A program made the position numbers and the translations under genes. A stretch of 64,000 nucleotides of DNA from an uncultured Cellvibrionales bacterium (GTDB taxonomy: Bacteria; Pseudomonadota; Gammaproteobacteria; Pseudomonadales; Cellvibrionaceae). Shown here piece by piece: positions 17,477 to 26,537 of the stretch (position 1 is the stretch's first letter; each line of letters begins with the position of its first letter). Location: the NCBI GenBank assembly GCA_913050115.1, contig CAJWZU010000003.1:1-64000 (forward strand). The letters run 5' to 3'. The notes beneath the pieces were generated by a model, which had not been told where the DNA came from, did not search any database, and was given only the letters and a program-made list of their open reading frames with translations.

Positions 17477-18546
17477 AGGCTTTGTTGGTTGTCAGAAGAG
17501 TCGGCTTTGATATCGTTTTTAATATCGACCGAACTGGCTTGAGTAAATGGGTTGTGTAGCGCTGAATCCAGTGGGCGGCTGAAAGTACGCCCTAGCAGTA
17601 CTATACGCCCATCACGACTGTCTCGATAAAAGACGCTGTGCAGATAGGCATATTGTTGCTGGAATTGAGATTTTATCCAGACTTCAAAATATTCACTGTT
17701 AACAGAAATTCTTTGTTCATCTATTCCAGCGCCCGAAGCCATCTCTGACTCTAAAAACTCTTGGGTACTGGTAAAGCCATCAGGCAGTAATTCGCGGGCA
17801 GTAACGATCTTTTCAGGGTCAAGTTTACCACTTATCATAGCTAACACCGATATTGGCGCAGTATTAATGTTGATTTGAGTCATGCTTGGAAGCGTTGCCA
17901 CCAGAGGCGACAGTATCCTATAAGCTTCGAAGTCAATTTCAGCTACGGACAGTAGCTCTGAACTGTTAACGATGGACTGATTAGCTGCGCGATAACCTGG
18001 CGTTTTGTTTAAATAGCTGGTGTCCTCGCTGTAGTAGCCAATGGGGGTTGTATCGTTATCCAGCCAGTCAGCGATATTATTAGCTGCATTGCTTGCTAGG
18101 GATAACTTGCTCAGCAGGGCATTGAAGTCAATTAACTCGTCGGGATTAATCTTGCCGTCTTCATCGAGTAAGTTATTTAAATTATAGCGTGACTGTAAAT
18201 CCCTAATAACTATTTCAAATTCGCCGCCGTTATATTCTACGGGAATAATAACGCTATTCCATAATTCAGTTAAATGGTCATTAGCACTTGTCTTTGCATC
18301 TTCCTCGAAGTCATCAAAAAGTATTTGCCGAGCTAGAGACTCTGCGCCAAGAGCGTATTCATTGGCCTGTGCATTGTGTAGATAAAAACCAGTCTTGCGG
18401 ATATCCAGACCCATACGTTCAGTACTGTCCGCTGTCATAATAGTAATAATGGCAAAAATCATCAACATAGTGATGAGCGCGACACCGGTTTGACGATGTT
18501 GAGAGTGCTTTAGTAAGCGTTGCTGTAGGCGTGCATTGGATGTCAT
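17473..18546 (-). CDS. gspK: Type II secretion minor pseudopilin GspK
   Basis: A 357-residue minor pseudopilin, the large member of the pseudopilus tip with GspI and GspJ. The prepilin-like helix (QTGVALITMLMIFAIITI, residues about 19-36) lacks the Glu5 found in other pseudopilins, as is normal for GspK. The helix-hairpin-helix-type domain contains LNNLLDEDGKINPDEL and ININTAPISVLAMIS. The start overlaps the gspJ stop by 4 bp (ATGA). Confidence 0.93.
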   Translation of the reverse strand: MTSNARLQQRLLKHSQHRQTGVALITMLMIFAIITIMTADSTERMGLDIRKTGFYLHNAQANEYALGAESLARQILFDDFEEDAKTSANDHLTELWNSVIIPVEYNGGEFEIVIRDLQSRYNLNNLLDEDGKINPDELIDFNALLSKLSLASNAANNIADWLDNDTTPIGYYSEDTSYLNKTPGYRAANQSIVNSSELLSVAEIDFEAYRILSPLVATLPSMTQININTAPISVLAMISGKLDPEKIVTARELLPDGFTSTQEFLESEMASGAGIDEQRISVNSEYFEVWIKSQFQQQYAYLHSVFYRDSRDGRIVLLGRTFSRPLDSALHNPFTQASSVDIKNDIKADSSDNQQSL

Positions 18547-19340
18547 GGCCTTGATGTCTCTTCCTGTTCAGAAGCGCGGTCGCGGGACGTCTCGGTCTCG
18601 GTCCCGCTCTCGTTCTCATTGTCGCTCTCGCTCTCGCTTTGATCTTGATCTTGATCTTCTTGTTCTTGTTCTTGTTCTTCGGGTTTAGGTTTAGGTTGCA
18701 CTCTATTAATATTAATTATTCGAGTGAATTCACCCAGAGTTAAACTATTAAAATTAAATTCAACCATTACCGGTAAATCCCGATCTTTAGTTTCACTGAG
18801 TGAACTGGTGGGGGGCCACTTGTCAAACCATTTGCCAGTGATGTCGCGATAGCGAAAACGAATCTCTTCGAGGTCGCGCATAATGATTTGCTCTCGTGCC
18901 TCGCTATCTTGGCCACGGTCGAGCACCTGCCAGTAGCGCCGTACTAGATAGCTATTGCCATCATCGTCGCTGTCCAACTCATACTGTACTCGTTGTTGCG
19001 CGCTGCGAGGGTGCTGAAAAGGGTTGGCCCAACCTGATCGGGTGAAACTGACGCTGTCGCTTAGCCCTTTCATAGCACTTTCTTTATCGCCATATTCTCC
19101 GCGAATTGGGCGCGCAGCGGCTTGCTGAAAATCACTCAGAATAAGCCTCATGGAACGCTGCCAGTTGTACAGCTGCGACGAGTGAGCTTTGAGGCGACCC
19201 TGTGCACTAATTTCACTACTGAGTAACTGATAACTGCCGATCGCCAAAAAGGAAAAAATGCTGATAGCAATCATTACTTCCAGCAGGGTGAAGCCTATTT
19301 GGTAAGACTCTGAGAACTTGCGACTGTCACGGCTCATCAA
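18543..19340 (-). CDS. gspJ: Type II secretion minor pseudopilin GspJ with acidic repeat tail
   Basis: A 265-residue minor pseudopilin. The prepilin cleavage motif IGFTLLEVMIAISIF is at about residues 16-30, and the globular domain follows the family to about residue 220 (NFNSLTLGEFTRIININRV). The last 45 residues are extraordinary: alternating Glu/Gln, then Asp/Gln, then Ser/Glu, encoded by 6-bp tandem repeats (18588-18699). Typical GspJ proteins of about 190-220 residues lack this. The tail would lie in the periplasm at the pseudopilus tip. The gene overlaps gspI and gspK by 4 bp each. Confidence 0.92.
   Translation of the reverse strand: MMSRDSRKFSESYQIGFTLLEVMIAISIFSFLAIGSYQLLSSEISAQGRLKAHSSQLYNWQRSMRLILSDFQQAAARPIRGEYGDKESAMKGLSDSVSFTRSGWANPFQHPRSAQQRVQYELDSDDDGNSYLVRRYWQVLDRGQDSEAREQIIMRDLEEIRFRYRDITGKWFDKWPPTSSLSETKDRDLPVMVEFNFNSLTLGEFTRIININRVQPKPKPEEQEQEQEDQDQDQSESESDNENESGTETETSRDRASEQEETSRP
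18588..18699. repeat. Hexanucleotide repeat array in the 3' end of gspJ
   Basis: A run of related 6-bp units on the plus strand (CTCGCT/GTCTCG types, then GATCTT, then GTTCTT, then GGTTTA) that reads in frame on the minus strand as acidic dipeptides. Units are homogenised in blocks, as expected from replication slippage. Because the unit is a multiple of three, copy changes would lengthen or shorten the tail without a frameshift. Confidence 0.8.
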
Positions 19341-19720
19341 TGTTTGCCTAGATAACTGCTCAAGGTGAAATTTTGCGTTTTTTCGTTAGGAATGTACTCA
19401 GATACAGAGACATCAACTTGGCGTAAATATTGATGAGATGTTTCTTTAATTTCGGTGATAACTTGCCACTCGCGACTGCCAAGATCCAGCCGTTTACTTT
19501 TTTTGCCCGGCTCCGGCCATTCGAGTTGACTCCGCAATTGATGCAGCTCGTTTTCGGCTAACCAAGTCGAGAGGGTACGAGTTTGTAAGTAGTGTGATTG
19601 GCGCGCGCTGCGGCTGCTCTGCTGGATTAATACCATGGCGCAGACCGAGAATATAGTCAGTGCCACCATAATTTCTAGTAGAGTAAAACCACAGCTTTTG
19701 CGCAACTTAACGACCGTCAT
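19337..19720 (-). CDS. gspI: Type II secretion minor pseudopilin GspI
   Basis: A 127-residue minor pseudopilin that nucleates the pseudopilus tip with GspJ and GspK. The prepilin motif CGFTLLEIMVALTIFSV is at residues 10-26, with Gly before the cleavage point and Glu at position 5 of the mature form. It starts inside the end of gspH (14-bp overlap) and its stop overlaps the gspJ start by 4 bp. Confidence 0.92.
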   Translation of the reverse strand: MTVVKLRKSCGFTLLEIMVALTIFSVCAMVLIQQSSRSARQSHYLQTRTLSTWLAENELHQLRSQLEWPEPGKKSKRLDLGSREWQVITEIKETSHQYLRQVDVSVSEYIPNEKTQNFTLSSYLGKH

Positions 19721-20303
19721 TATGTGTCTCTATAGTCACCGCAGAGAAACCATCAGTGGATATTAGTACCGAGAGCAATGAGTCGTTACTGAGTGTAAGC
19801 TCAATTTCAAAGGGCGAAACCTCGCCACTGGCCAACATCAATATTTGTGGCAATAGACGTTCTTCAATATCAAAATCCTTATCGTCTTCCCAACCTTCTT
19901 GCACTGACTCCGGTATAGGTAATTGCTGTATTTCCCCATCGACTAGAATATCTATATCTATTCCATCGGGAAGCGGATATGCCTGAAATGCCTCTTCTTC
20001 ACTAATAACCCAAAGATGGACTTGAGGATCAAACGTAAGCAGCGAATATTCGTTGCTGCTGCTCAGATAGAGGCCAAAATTTTTCTGACGAAAAATAGCT
20101 TCGTCTTGCGTCAAGGTAATAAACTGTTGCAGGCGGTTGGCCTCACTTTGCAGGCGCCGCATATCATTGCCGCCCACAGACATCGTAGATAGTGCGGCCA
20201 TGACACCAATTATCACAACAACGACCATTAATTCGATCAGAGTAAACCCTTGCTGGCTCTCTGACCGAATATTGAACTTTTGCACAGCGTTACGAGCTTG
20301 CAT
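19707..20303 (-). CDS. gspH: Type II secretion minor pseudopilin GspH
   Basis: A 198-residue minor pseudopilin. The prepilin motif QGFTLIELMVVVVIIGV begins near residue 18 after a basic leader, followed by the family sequence (SVGGNDMRRLQSEANRLQQF) and a beta-rich globular domain. It connects the pseudopilus body (GspG) to the tip complex. It starts 20 bp after gspG and overlaps gspI. Confidence 0.92.
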   Translation of the reverse strand: MQARNAVQKFNIRSESQQGFTLIELMVVVVIIGVMAALSTMSVGGNDMRRLQSEANRLQQFITLTQDEAIFRQKNFGLYLSSSNEYSLLTFDPQVHLWVISEEEAFQAYPLPDGIDIDILVDGEIQQLPIPESVQEGWEDDKDFDIEERLLPQILMLASGEVSPFEIELTLSNDSLLSVLISTDGFSAVTIETHNDGR

Positions 20304-20323
20304 GGTGATTGAAGGGGGCTAGT

Positions 20324-20779
20324 TTACAGCTCCCAGCTGTTTACATCCGCAGCTTCACCTTCACCGCCTTCACGTCCATCGGCACCTAAAGTGTATAGAT
20401 CGTACTTGCCGCCGTTCACGCCTGGGCTCATGTATATGTACTCTGTACCCCAAGGATCATTAGGTACTTTGGGCAAATAACCATCTGGGTTCCAATTGCG
20501 CGCTTCTGGCTCGCCTGAAGGCTCAGTGACCAGTGCTTGGAGACCTTGGTCGGTGTTGGGATAGCTGTAATTATCGAGCTTATATATGTCTAGGGCGCGG
20601 CCGAGATTGCTGATATCACTTTTAGCGGCGGTCATTCGAGCATCACCGGCGCGACCTAGAACTTTCGGTCCTATCAGACCAACCAATAGTCCGATTATGA
20701 CTACAACTACCATGATCTCGATCAGAGTAAAGCCTGTTTGGCGAAAATTTTTAGCAGGTACGTTCATAACAGCTCGCAT
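20324..20779 (-). CDS. gspG: Type II secretion major pseudopilin GspG
   Basis: The main subunit of the pseudopilus that pushes substrates through the secretin. The prepilin motif TGFTLIEIMVVVVIIGLL lies after a short basic leader. The conserved domain has LDIYKLDNYSYP, the NDPWG segment and the calcium-loop region near the C-terminus (LGADGREGGEGEAADVNSW). Two starts are possible: ATG 20779 (151 residues) or ATG 20767 (147 residues). Neither has a strong Shine-Dalgarno. Confidence 0.96.
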   Translation of the reverse strand: MRAVMNVPAKNFRQTGFTLIEIMVVVVIIGLLVGLIGPKVLGRAGDARMTAAKSDISNLGRALDIYKLDNYSYPNTDQGLQALVTEPSGEPEARNWNPDGYLPKVPNDPWGTEYIYMSPGVNGGKYDLYTLGADGREGGEGEAADVNSWEL

Positions 20780-20826
20780 AGGAGGTTCCAGAGAAATTTA
20801 ATATTTAAAGTTTAAGTGCTAGAAGG

Positions 20827-22047
20827 CTACATAACCAAGTCATTCATATCAATAATAGGCATTAGAATAGCCATCACAATCATCAGTACGGATACGCCCA
20901 TAAATACCAACATAAACGGCTCAAACAGACCGACGATCATAGTTATTAATGATTTTAAATCGCGTTCTTGGTGTTTAGCCGTTCGCTCCAACATGCTGTC
21001 GAGCTGGCCAGATGCTTCGCCCGAGGCAATCATGTGTAGCATCATCGGGGGAAAATAGCGGCTCTCGGCCAGTGCTTTGTTCAGGCTGGTGCCTTCACTG
21101 ACTCGCGTTGTCGCTTCATTAAGTTTCAGACGCATAAAGTCATTCGACAATACTTGGCTGGCAATTTTCATGCCTTCCACTAAGGGGACGCCACTTGAAC
21201 TGAGGATGCTAAGCGTGCTGGCGTAGCGGGCAGCGTTAAAACCGCGAACCAGTTTCTTGAAAAAAGGCATGTGCAACATGCGCTTGTGTACGCGCATACG
21301 AAAGGCTTTTTGCTGCATAGCGTAGATAAAGGCGGCTGTAGCGGCGCTTAGTAGTATTACCACTAAAAAACCATAGCTACCAATAAACTCACTGGCCGAG
21401 ACCAGTGCCCGAGTTAAAAAAGGCAACTCTTGCCCGGAACCGGCAAAAACCTTGATTATTTTAGGTACCACAAAGGTCATTAGACCAACAACTACACCGA
21501 CAGCCATCAGCAGCAAGATGATTGGGTATATCATCGCCATTTTAACCGTTTGGCTAAACTCTTGACTGCTTTCAGTGTGATCGGCGAGGCGCTCCATCAC
21601 TAAATCGAGGTGACCAGAGTGCTCGCCTGCAGAAATTGTGGCGCGGTAGAGTTGGTCAAAAGCGCGCGGGAATTCTGCCATAGCACTGGCCAGTGGATGG
21701 CCTTCTAAAACTTTGGAGCGTACCGCGGACATTATAGAGCTAACTTTTGGGTCTTCACTTTGCTGTGCGACAGTGGTTAATGCCTCTTCTATAGGCAATG
21801 AAGATTGAATTAGAGTCGATAGTTGGCGCGTGATTAAGGCTAAATCTGAGGTGCTGAGTGATGGTGAAAAAAAGCTAATACTACTTTTGCTTTTATTCTT
21901 GAGACTCTTGGCGCTTTCATCCATGGACAGCGGCATCAAGCCCATATCCCGCAAAAGTTGCCTAGCTTGGCGTGAGCTGTCGGCTTCTAGCGTGCCTTTT
22001 TTCTGGCCACCTTTGGCGTCAAGAGCGACGTAGTCAAATGCAGCCAC
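20827..22047 (-). CDS. gspF: Type II secretion inner-membrane platform protein GspF
   Basis: A 406-residue polytopic protein at the core of the assembly platform. It has two T2SSF cytoplasmic domains (about residues 70-195 and 272-395), the first with LTRQLSTLIQSSLPIEEAL and the second with YASTLSILSSSGVPLVEGM. Three transmembrane helices include IYPIILLLMAVGVVVGLMTF. It lies 30 bp after gspE and 47 bp before gspG. Confidence 0.96.
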   Translation of the reverse strand: MAAFDYVALDAKGGQKKGTLEADSSRQARQLLRDMGLMPLSMDESAKSLKNKSKSSISFFSPSLSTSDLALITRQLSTLIQSSLPIEEALTTVAQQSEDPKVSSIMSAVRSKVLEGHPLASAMAEFPRAFDQLYRATISAGEHSGHLDLVMERLADHTESSQEFSQTVKMAMIYPIILLLMAVGVVVGLMTFVVPKIIKVFAGSGQELPFLTRALVSASEFIGSYGFLVVILLSAATAAFIYAMQQKAFRMRVHKRMLHMPFFKKLVRGFNAARYASTLSILSSSGVPLVEGMKIASQVLSNDFMRLKLNEATTRVSEGTSLNKALAESRYFPPMMLHMIASGEASGQLDSMLERTAKHQERDLKSLITMIVGLFEPFMLVFMGVSVLMIVMAILMPIIDMNDLVM

Positions 22048-22077
22048 GTTTAATTACCGCTCGCTATCGAAATTTGA

Positions 22078-23901
22078 TTAGTCATTGTGTGTTACCCGTA
22101 AAACTTCTTCGACCGAGGTTTCACCTGCAAGGATACGGGCGATGCCATCGCCTCGAATCCCAGAACTTTTAGCTCGTGCACAGGCGGTGAGTTCGGCCTC
22201 AGAAGCGCGATTATGAATCAGACTACGCAGTTCTTCGTCGATATCGATTAATTCGTAGATGCCAGTACGACCGCTGTAGCCGTGCTGATTGCATTTTTCG
22301 CAGCCGTGCGGCCGGTATATAGTTGGCGGCTTAGTAATATCCAGTTGCAACATTTCGCATTCGGCTTTATCAGCTACATGGGTTTCTTTACAGTGTGGGC
22401 ATAAGGTGCGCACTAAGCGTTGTGCTAACACACCGATCAAGCTCGACGAGAGCAGGAACGGTTCAATACCCATATCTACCATCCGAGTGATCGAACCAAT
22501 GGCCGTGTTAGTGTGCAGCGTGGACAGCACCAGATGGCCGGTTAAACTGGCTTGAATAGCTATTTCGGCAGTTTCCAGATCTCGGATTTCGCCAATCATG
22601 ACTATGTCAGGATCTTGTCTAAGCATTGCGCGCAGGCTGCGAGCAAAGGTCATATCTGCCTTGGTGTTGACTTGTGTCTGGCCGATCCCTTCTAGGTTGT
22701 ATTCGATCGGGTCTTCGACGGTAAGAATGTTTTTAGCTTTGTCGTTAATGTGCGACAGACCGGCGTAAAGAGTGGTGGTTTTACCCGATCCTGTCGGGCC
22801 TGTTACTAGCATAATCCCGTGTGGTTTATGCAGCAGATTACTGAGGCGTTTTTCTTCCTCTGGCAGCATACCCATATTTGCCAGGTTTAAGCGGCCGGCT
22901 TGCTTGTCGAGTAGACGCATTACGATGCGTTCGCCATAGTTAGCAGGCATGGTTGAGACGCGTACATCGATTTCGCGACCACCGACTTTCAGTGACATGC
23001 GTCCATCCTGTGGTACACGTTTTTCAGCGATGTCGAGTTTGGACATAACTTTAATGCGTGAAATCAGTAACGGTGCCAGGGCACGTTTGGGTTGCACTGC
23101 TTCGCGCAATACACCGTCGATACGAAAACGTACAATTAAACGTTTTTCAAAGGTTTCGATATGTATATCTGAGGCACCCTGTTTAATGGCTTCGCTGAGC
23201 AGGGCATTGATTAAACGAATAATCGGGGCATCATCTTCTTGTTCGAGTAGGTCTTCGGTTTCTGGTACCGACTCTGCTAGGCTGGCAAGATCCATGTCAT
23301 CGCCTAACCCCTCCACCATTTGCATGGTGGCAGAGGAGTCTTTCTCATAAACACTGGTAAGTGCACGATCAAAATCGACCTCATCGACTCTTTCAAATGA
23401 CACAGGAAGTGCGCTTGCACGTCTAATCTCAGCCATGGCTTCTAGCGTTGGCGCTTTAGTGTAAATCGCGGTGGCGCGCAGTTCTTCACTGGATGCCGGT
23501 AGTAGCAAGACGCTAAAGCGTTTTACAAAAGCGAAGGGCAGCAGCGGTTGAGGTCCTCTGCTGTCGATCTCACCATCGGCTGAATCTTCTTGAATCTGAT
23601 CTGTGGTGTCGCTCTCGTGATCGAGCTCGCCATTGGCTGAATCTTCTTGAATCTGATCCGTGGTATCGCTCTCGTGATCGAGCTCACCATCGGCTGAATC
23701 TTCTTGAATCTGATCCGGGGTGTCGCTCTCGTGATCGAGCTCGCCATTGGCTGAATCTTCTTGAATCTGATCTGTGGTGTCGCTCTCGTGATCGAACTCT
23801 CCATTGGCTGAATCTTCTTGAATCTGACCTGTGGTGTCGCTCACGTCATCGAACTCGCCATCGGCTGAACCTTCTTGAATCTGATCTGTGGTGTCGCTCA
23901 T
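22078..23901 (-). CDS. gspE: Type II secretion ATPase GspE with repeat-extended N-terminus
   Basis: The cytoplasmic ATPase that powers pseudopilus assembly. It is 607 residues against about 500 usually. Residues 2-115 are six tandem acidic 19-residue repeats, and the normal N1 domain follows from about residue 118. The catalytic core has Walker A GPTGSGKTT (368-376), the Asp box around EDPIEY (396-401), Walker B (430-440, DPDIVMIGEIRD) and a zinc site of four Cys (501, 504, 534, 537). The core looks intact, so the ATPase should work. The extension would lie on the side that contacts GspL. Confidence 0.95.
   Translation of the reverse strand: MSDTTDQIQEGSADGEFDDVSDTTGQIQEDSANGEFDHESDTTDQIQEDSANGELDHESDTPDQIQEDSADGELDHESDTTDQIQEDSANGELDHESDTTDQIQEDSADGEIDSRGPQPLLPFAFVKRFSVLLLPASSEELRATAIYTKAPTLEAMAEIRRASALPVSFERVDEVDFDRALTSVYEKDSSATMQMVEGLGDDMDLASLAESVPETEDLLEQEDDAPIIRLINALLSEAIKQGASDIHIETFEKRLIVRFRIDGVLREAVQPKRALAPLLISRIKVMSKLDIAEKRVPQDGRMSLKVGGREIDVRVSTMPANYGERIVMRLLDKQAGRLNLANMGMLPEEEKRLSNLLHKPHGIMLVTGPTGSGKTTTLYAGLSHINDKAKNILTVEDPIEYNLEGIGQTQVNTKADMTFARSLRAMLRQDPDIVMIGEIRDLETAEIAIQASLTGHLVLSTLHTNTAIGSITRMVDMGIEPFLLSSSLIGVLAQRLVRTLCPHCKETHVADKAECEMLQLDITKPPTIYRPHGCEKCNQHGYSGRTGIYELIDIDEELRSLIHNRASEAELTACARAKSSGIRGDGIARILAGETSVEEVLRVTHND
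23557..23898. repeat. Six 57-bp tandem repeats encoding the GspE N-terminal extension
   Basis: Six consecutive 57-bp units fill codons 2-115 of gspE. Each codes for a 19-residue unit of the form SDTTDQIQEDSANGELDHE, with a few substitutions (T/P, N/D, L/F/I). The two outermost copies have diverged most, as usual in variable-number tandem repeats. The unit length is a multiple of three, so copy number can change without breaking the ATPase frame. Confidence 0.95.
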
Positions 23902-23915
23902 GGCATCGTCCTCGC

Positions 23916-25841
23916 TTATTCTTGCTCAGACGTGGTTGGCGCTTCTAATTGAAAGCGATCCTTTATCGGCAGCGCCGGCAATTCCTGCCCCAGAAACAAA
24001 GTATCAACTTTTCCGCGGAAATCCTTTTGATTTTCGCGCATGTACTTATAACGACTGAGCGATAATTCTCGGCTAGTCTCTTTGCTGCGAATTATTTTAG
24101 GGTGTATAAACAACATTAAGTTATTTTTAACCGTGACGTTCTTAGATGACTTGAACAGGTGGCCCAGCACAGGGATATCGCCTAGTAGCGGAACTTTATT
24201 TTCCGACTGGGTGATAGTGTCCTTAATCAGGCCACCTAAAACGAGAACCTGATCGTCTTCAACTAATACGCGAGTATTAAATTCGCGCTTACTAAAACGA
24301 GTATCCTCAGGGGTAGCACCTTCGCTAATATCGTTAACTTCTTGCTCAATAGCGAGTGTTAACGAGCCATCGTTGTTAATACGGGGGGTAATAGTAAGGC
24401 CTATGCCTATATCTTTACGCTCGAAGGTTTGGAACGGCGTATTGTTATTGGTTCCCTGACTAGAACCCGTTACTACACTGACGTTGTCGCCGACAAAGAT
24501 ACGGGCTTCTTCGTTGTCGAGGGCCATAATGGTGGGTGTAGACAGAATGTTGGCATTTTTATCACCGGCCAGTAAATTGATAACGGCGGTTATACCTTGA
24601 GAACCATTTAAATAGCCGAGTGAAAGGCCTCGAGCAACAGATGTAATCGGGTTGGTTGTAGGGTTGCTTCCTAACAATCCGGTTGGATTGCCGCCGGGGT
24701 AACCGGCTGTGCCGAGAACTTGATTGTTGTTGCCTAGAGTAGCCCATTCCACACCAACTTCAGTGCCAGAGCCTTCATTAACTTCAACAATGAGCGCTTC
24801 CACTAATACTTGAGCACGACGAACATCCATCGTTGCGATAACGCCTTTGATGGTGCTTTGAAGGGAGGGAGGAGCAGTGACGACGATGGCGTTTAGTTCT
24901 TCATTAGCTTGAATACTGAACTCTTCAGCTTCTGCCTGTGTGTTTTTATCACTGCGTTGTACGCTGCCGCTCATGCTCTCTAAAATTGGTGCAATGGTCG
25001 AGGCAGTGGCGTAGTTCAGAAAGTACACTTGAGTATTGCCATTACCCGCTAGTGGTTGGTCCAAACGTTGTGCGAGTTGACGAATTTGTGCGCGCATGGC
25101 AGGGTCGCCGCTGAGCAACAAACTGTTAGAGCGCTCGTCGGCAGCAATTGTGATACCTAATGAAGTACTAACTTTAGATGATGCGCTTGGAATCAGCTTT
25201 TGAATTACTTCCAATACGTCCTTAGCGCCGGCAAACTCTAGGCTTATCATCTCAATTTCAGCGCCGCCAGTCTGATCTATTTCCTTGATGATTCGCGCAA
25301 TCTTTTCGATATTACTGGCTCGATCGGCGATGATCAGTGAGTTGGTGGCGGGGTAGGCCGCCAAGTGCCCAACTTGCGGAACTAGTGGCCGTAGGATGTT
25401 AATTAGTTGAGTGGCGGCGACGTTTTCAACCTTGATAATCTGTACCACCATTTCTTCCGCACTGGCGCCGTTTTCACTAAGTAAAGGAATGGCTGACTGT
25501 TTGGCGAGTGCGTCGGGGATAATTTTAATCGATGTGGCCGTTTCAACCACAGAAAATCCATGTACCTGTAGAGTCGACAAAAATACCTGATATGCCTCAC
25601 CCTCAGTCATAGGGTCGCCGGCTATTACAGTGACCTTACCTTTTACATTAGGATGGATAATGATTGTTTTATCGGTGACATCCTGAGCCCAGCGAATTAG
25701 CTCCCTAACATCGGCGTTGTCCAACGTTAGCGATACTTTGCCCTGTTGTGCTAAGGCATCGCCAGACGTTAGCGCTATAGTTAAGGCCAGTACGCCATAA
25801 CGGATACATCTTGAAGTGGAGAGCTTTAATTTTTTTATCAT
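23916..25841 (-). CDS. gspD: Type II secretion outer-membrane secretin GspD
   Basis: A 641-residue protein that forms the outer-membrane channel. A signal peptide ends near residue 31 (SGDALA). The N0 domain follows (VSLTLDNADVRELIRWAQ), then N1-N3 domains with LINILRPLVPQ and LRSLS-type secretin repeats, and a C-terminal secretin domain (VEALIVEVNEGSGTEVGVEW to VPLLGDIPVLGHLF). It lies between gspC and gspE in the canonical order. Confidence 0.97.
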   Translation of the reverse strand: MIKKLKLSTSRCIRYGVLALTIALTSGDALAQQGKVSLTLDNADVRELIRWAQDVTDKTIIIHPNVKGKVTVIAGDPMTEGEAYQVFLSTLQVHGFSVVETATSIKIIPDALAKQSAIPLLSENGASAEEMVVQIIKVENVAATQLINILRPLVPQVGHLAAYPATNSLIIADRASNIEKIARIIKEIDQTGGAEIEMISLEFAGAKDVLEVIQKLIPSASSKVSTSLGITIAADERSNSLLLSGDPAMRAQIRQLAQRLDQPLAGNGNTQVYFLNYATASTIAPILESMSGSVQRSDKNTQAEAEEFSIQANEELNAIVVTAPPSLQSTIKGVIATMDVRRAQVLVEALIVEVNEGSGTEVGVEWATLGNNNQVLGTAGYPGGNPTGLLGSNPTTNPITSVARGLSLGYLNGSQGITAVINLLAGDKNANILSTPTIMALDNEEARIFVGDNVSVVTGSSQGTNNNTPFQTFERKDIGIGLTITPRINNDGSLTLAIEQEVNDISEGATPEDTRFSKREFNTRVLVEDDQVLVLGGLIKDTITQSENKVPLLGDIPVLGHLFKSSKNVTVKNNLMLFIHPKIIRSKETSRELSLSRYKYMRENQKDFRGKVDTLFLGQELPALPIKDRFQLEAPTTSEQE

Positions 25842-25913
25842 TATTTTGTTTCTTTTGTCGTTATTTGGGCAGGTCAGGAAATAATGTACATGTTAGATCA
25901 GTAATCTTTAATT

Positions 25914-26537
25914 TTAACGAAGTCTGCTGTTTTGTGAACTTGAATTTATAGATTTTTTAGAATTCTGACCACCGCGCAAAGTGGTCCGTGCACGGGATTG
26001 ACTGGTGCGAGAGGACGTTCTTCCTGAACTTATACTCTTAGCTTTGGGGAAGCTCAATACTTCAAGATTACCGCCGCGATCAAGCGTAACAGAATCAGCC
26101 GAAACTGAATGTAGTTTGGCACCCCCGGGAAGTGTATCGCCAACTCTATATCGCTTGCTGGGTTTACCCTTGGAACCGGCGATAAGGGCGCTGGCCTCGT
26201 CAGTATCGGTATTGGTGAATGCGCCTTTTAGCTCGAACTGTAGGCGAGTTTGAGGCAGGTTGCGATTGATTTTAACGAGGGTTGGGGATTCGCCTAATTT
26301 GCCCAATAAATTGAACGATGAAAGTAAGGAAGCATTCATTGTGGAACCATTCTTGGCGGCGTTTATACTTTGCGCCGGTGCTGAATGGCTACGTGCCGAT
26401 AGCGCCGATATATCGTTGTAGACGCTCAAGCCTAACAGACACGCAAGTGCCAGGGGTATTAACCACAGGATTAATCTTATTAAGATTGTCATTTGCGCTG
26501 GTGAAACACCTGCGCTAAAGGGAATTGATGTTGCCAA
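25914..26537 (-). CDS. gspC: Short GspC without PDZ domain, basic C-terminal tail
   Basis: A 207-residue bitopic protein linking the inner-membrane platform to the secretin. A short cytoplasmic N-terminus and a transmembrane helix (ILIRLILWLIPLALACLLGL, residues 19-38) precede the HR homology domain (about 80-165, with LKGAF and RYRVGDTLPGGAKL) that binds the GspD N0 domain. The PDZ or coiled-coil domain found in longer GspC (about 270-300 residues) is missing. The last 40 residues are rich in Ser, Arg and Lys instead. This is the first gene of the operon. The upstream gap to ung (26538-26740) should hold its promoter, but I could not assign boxes. Confidence 0.87.
   Translation of the reverse strand: MATSIPFSAGVSPAQMTILIRLILWLIPLALACLLGLSVYNDISALSARSHSAPAQSINAAKNGSTMNASLLSSFNLLGKLGESPTLVKINRNLPQTRLQFELKGAFTNTDTDEASALIAGSKGKPSKRYRVGDTLPGGAKLHSVSADSVTLDRGGNLEVLSFPKAKSISSGRTSSRTSQSRARTTLRGGQNSKKSINSSSQNSRLR

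Noticed and set aside
23523-23804. 93-codon repeat-coded open frame in another frame of gspE
   Set aside because: It is a by-product of the 57-bp repeat read out of frame and has no start signal.
23557-23898. Repeat array as a possible CRISPR
   Set aside because: The units are directly adjacent without spacers, 57 bp long and in frame with gspE. It is a coding tandem repeat.
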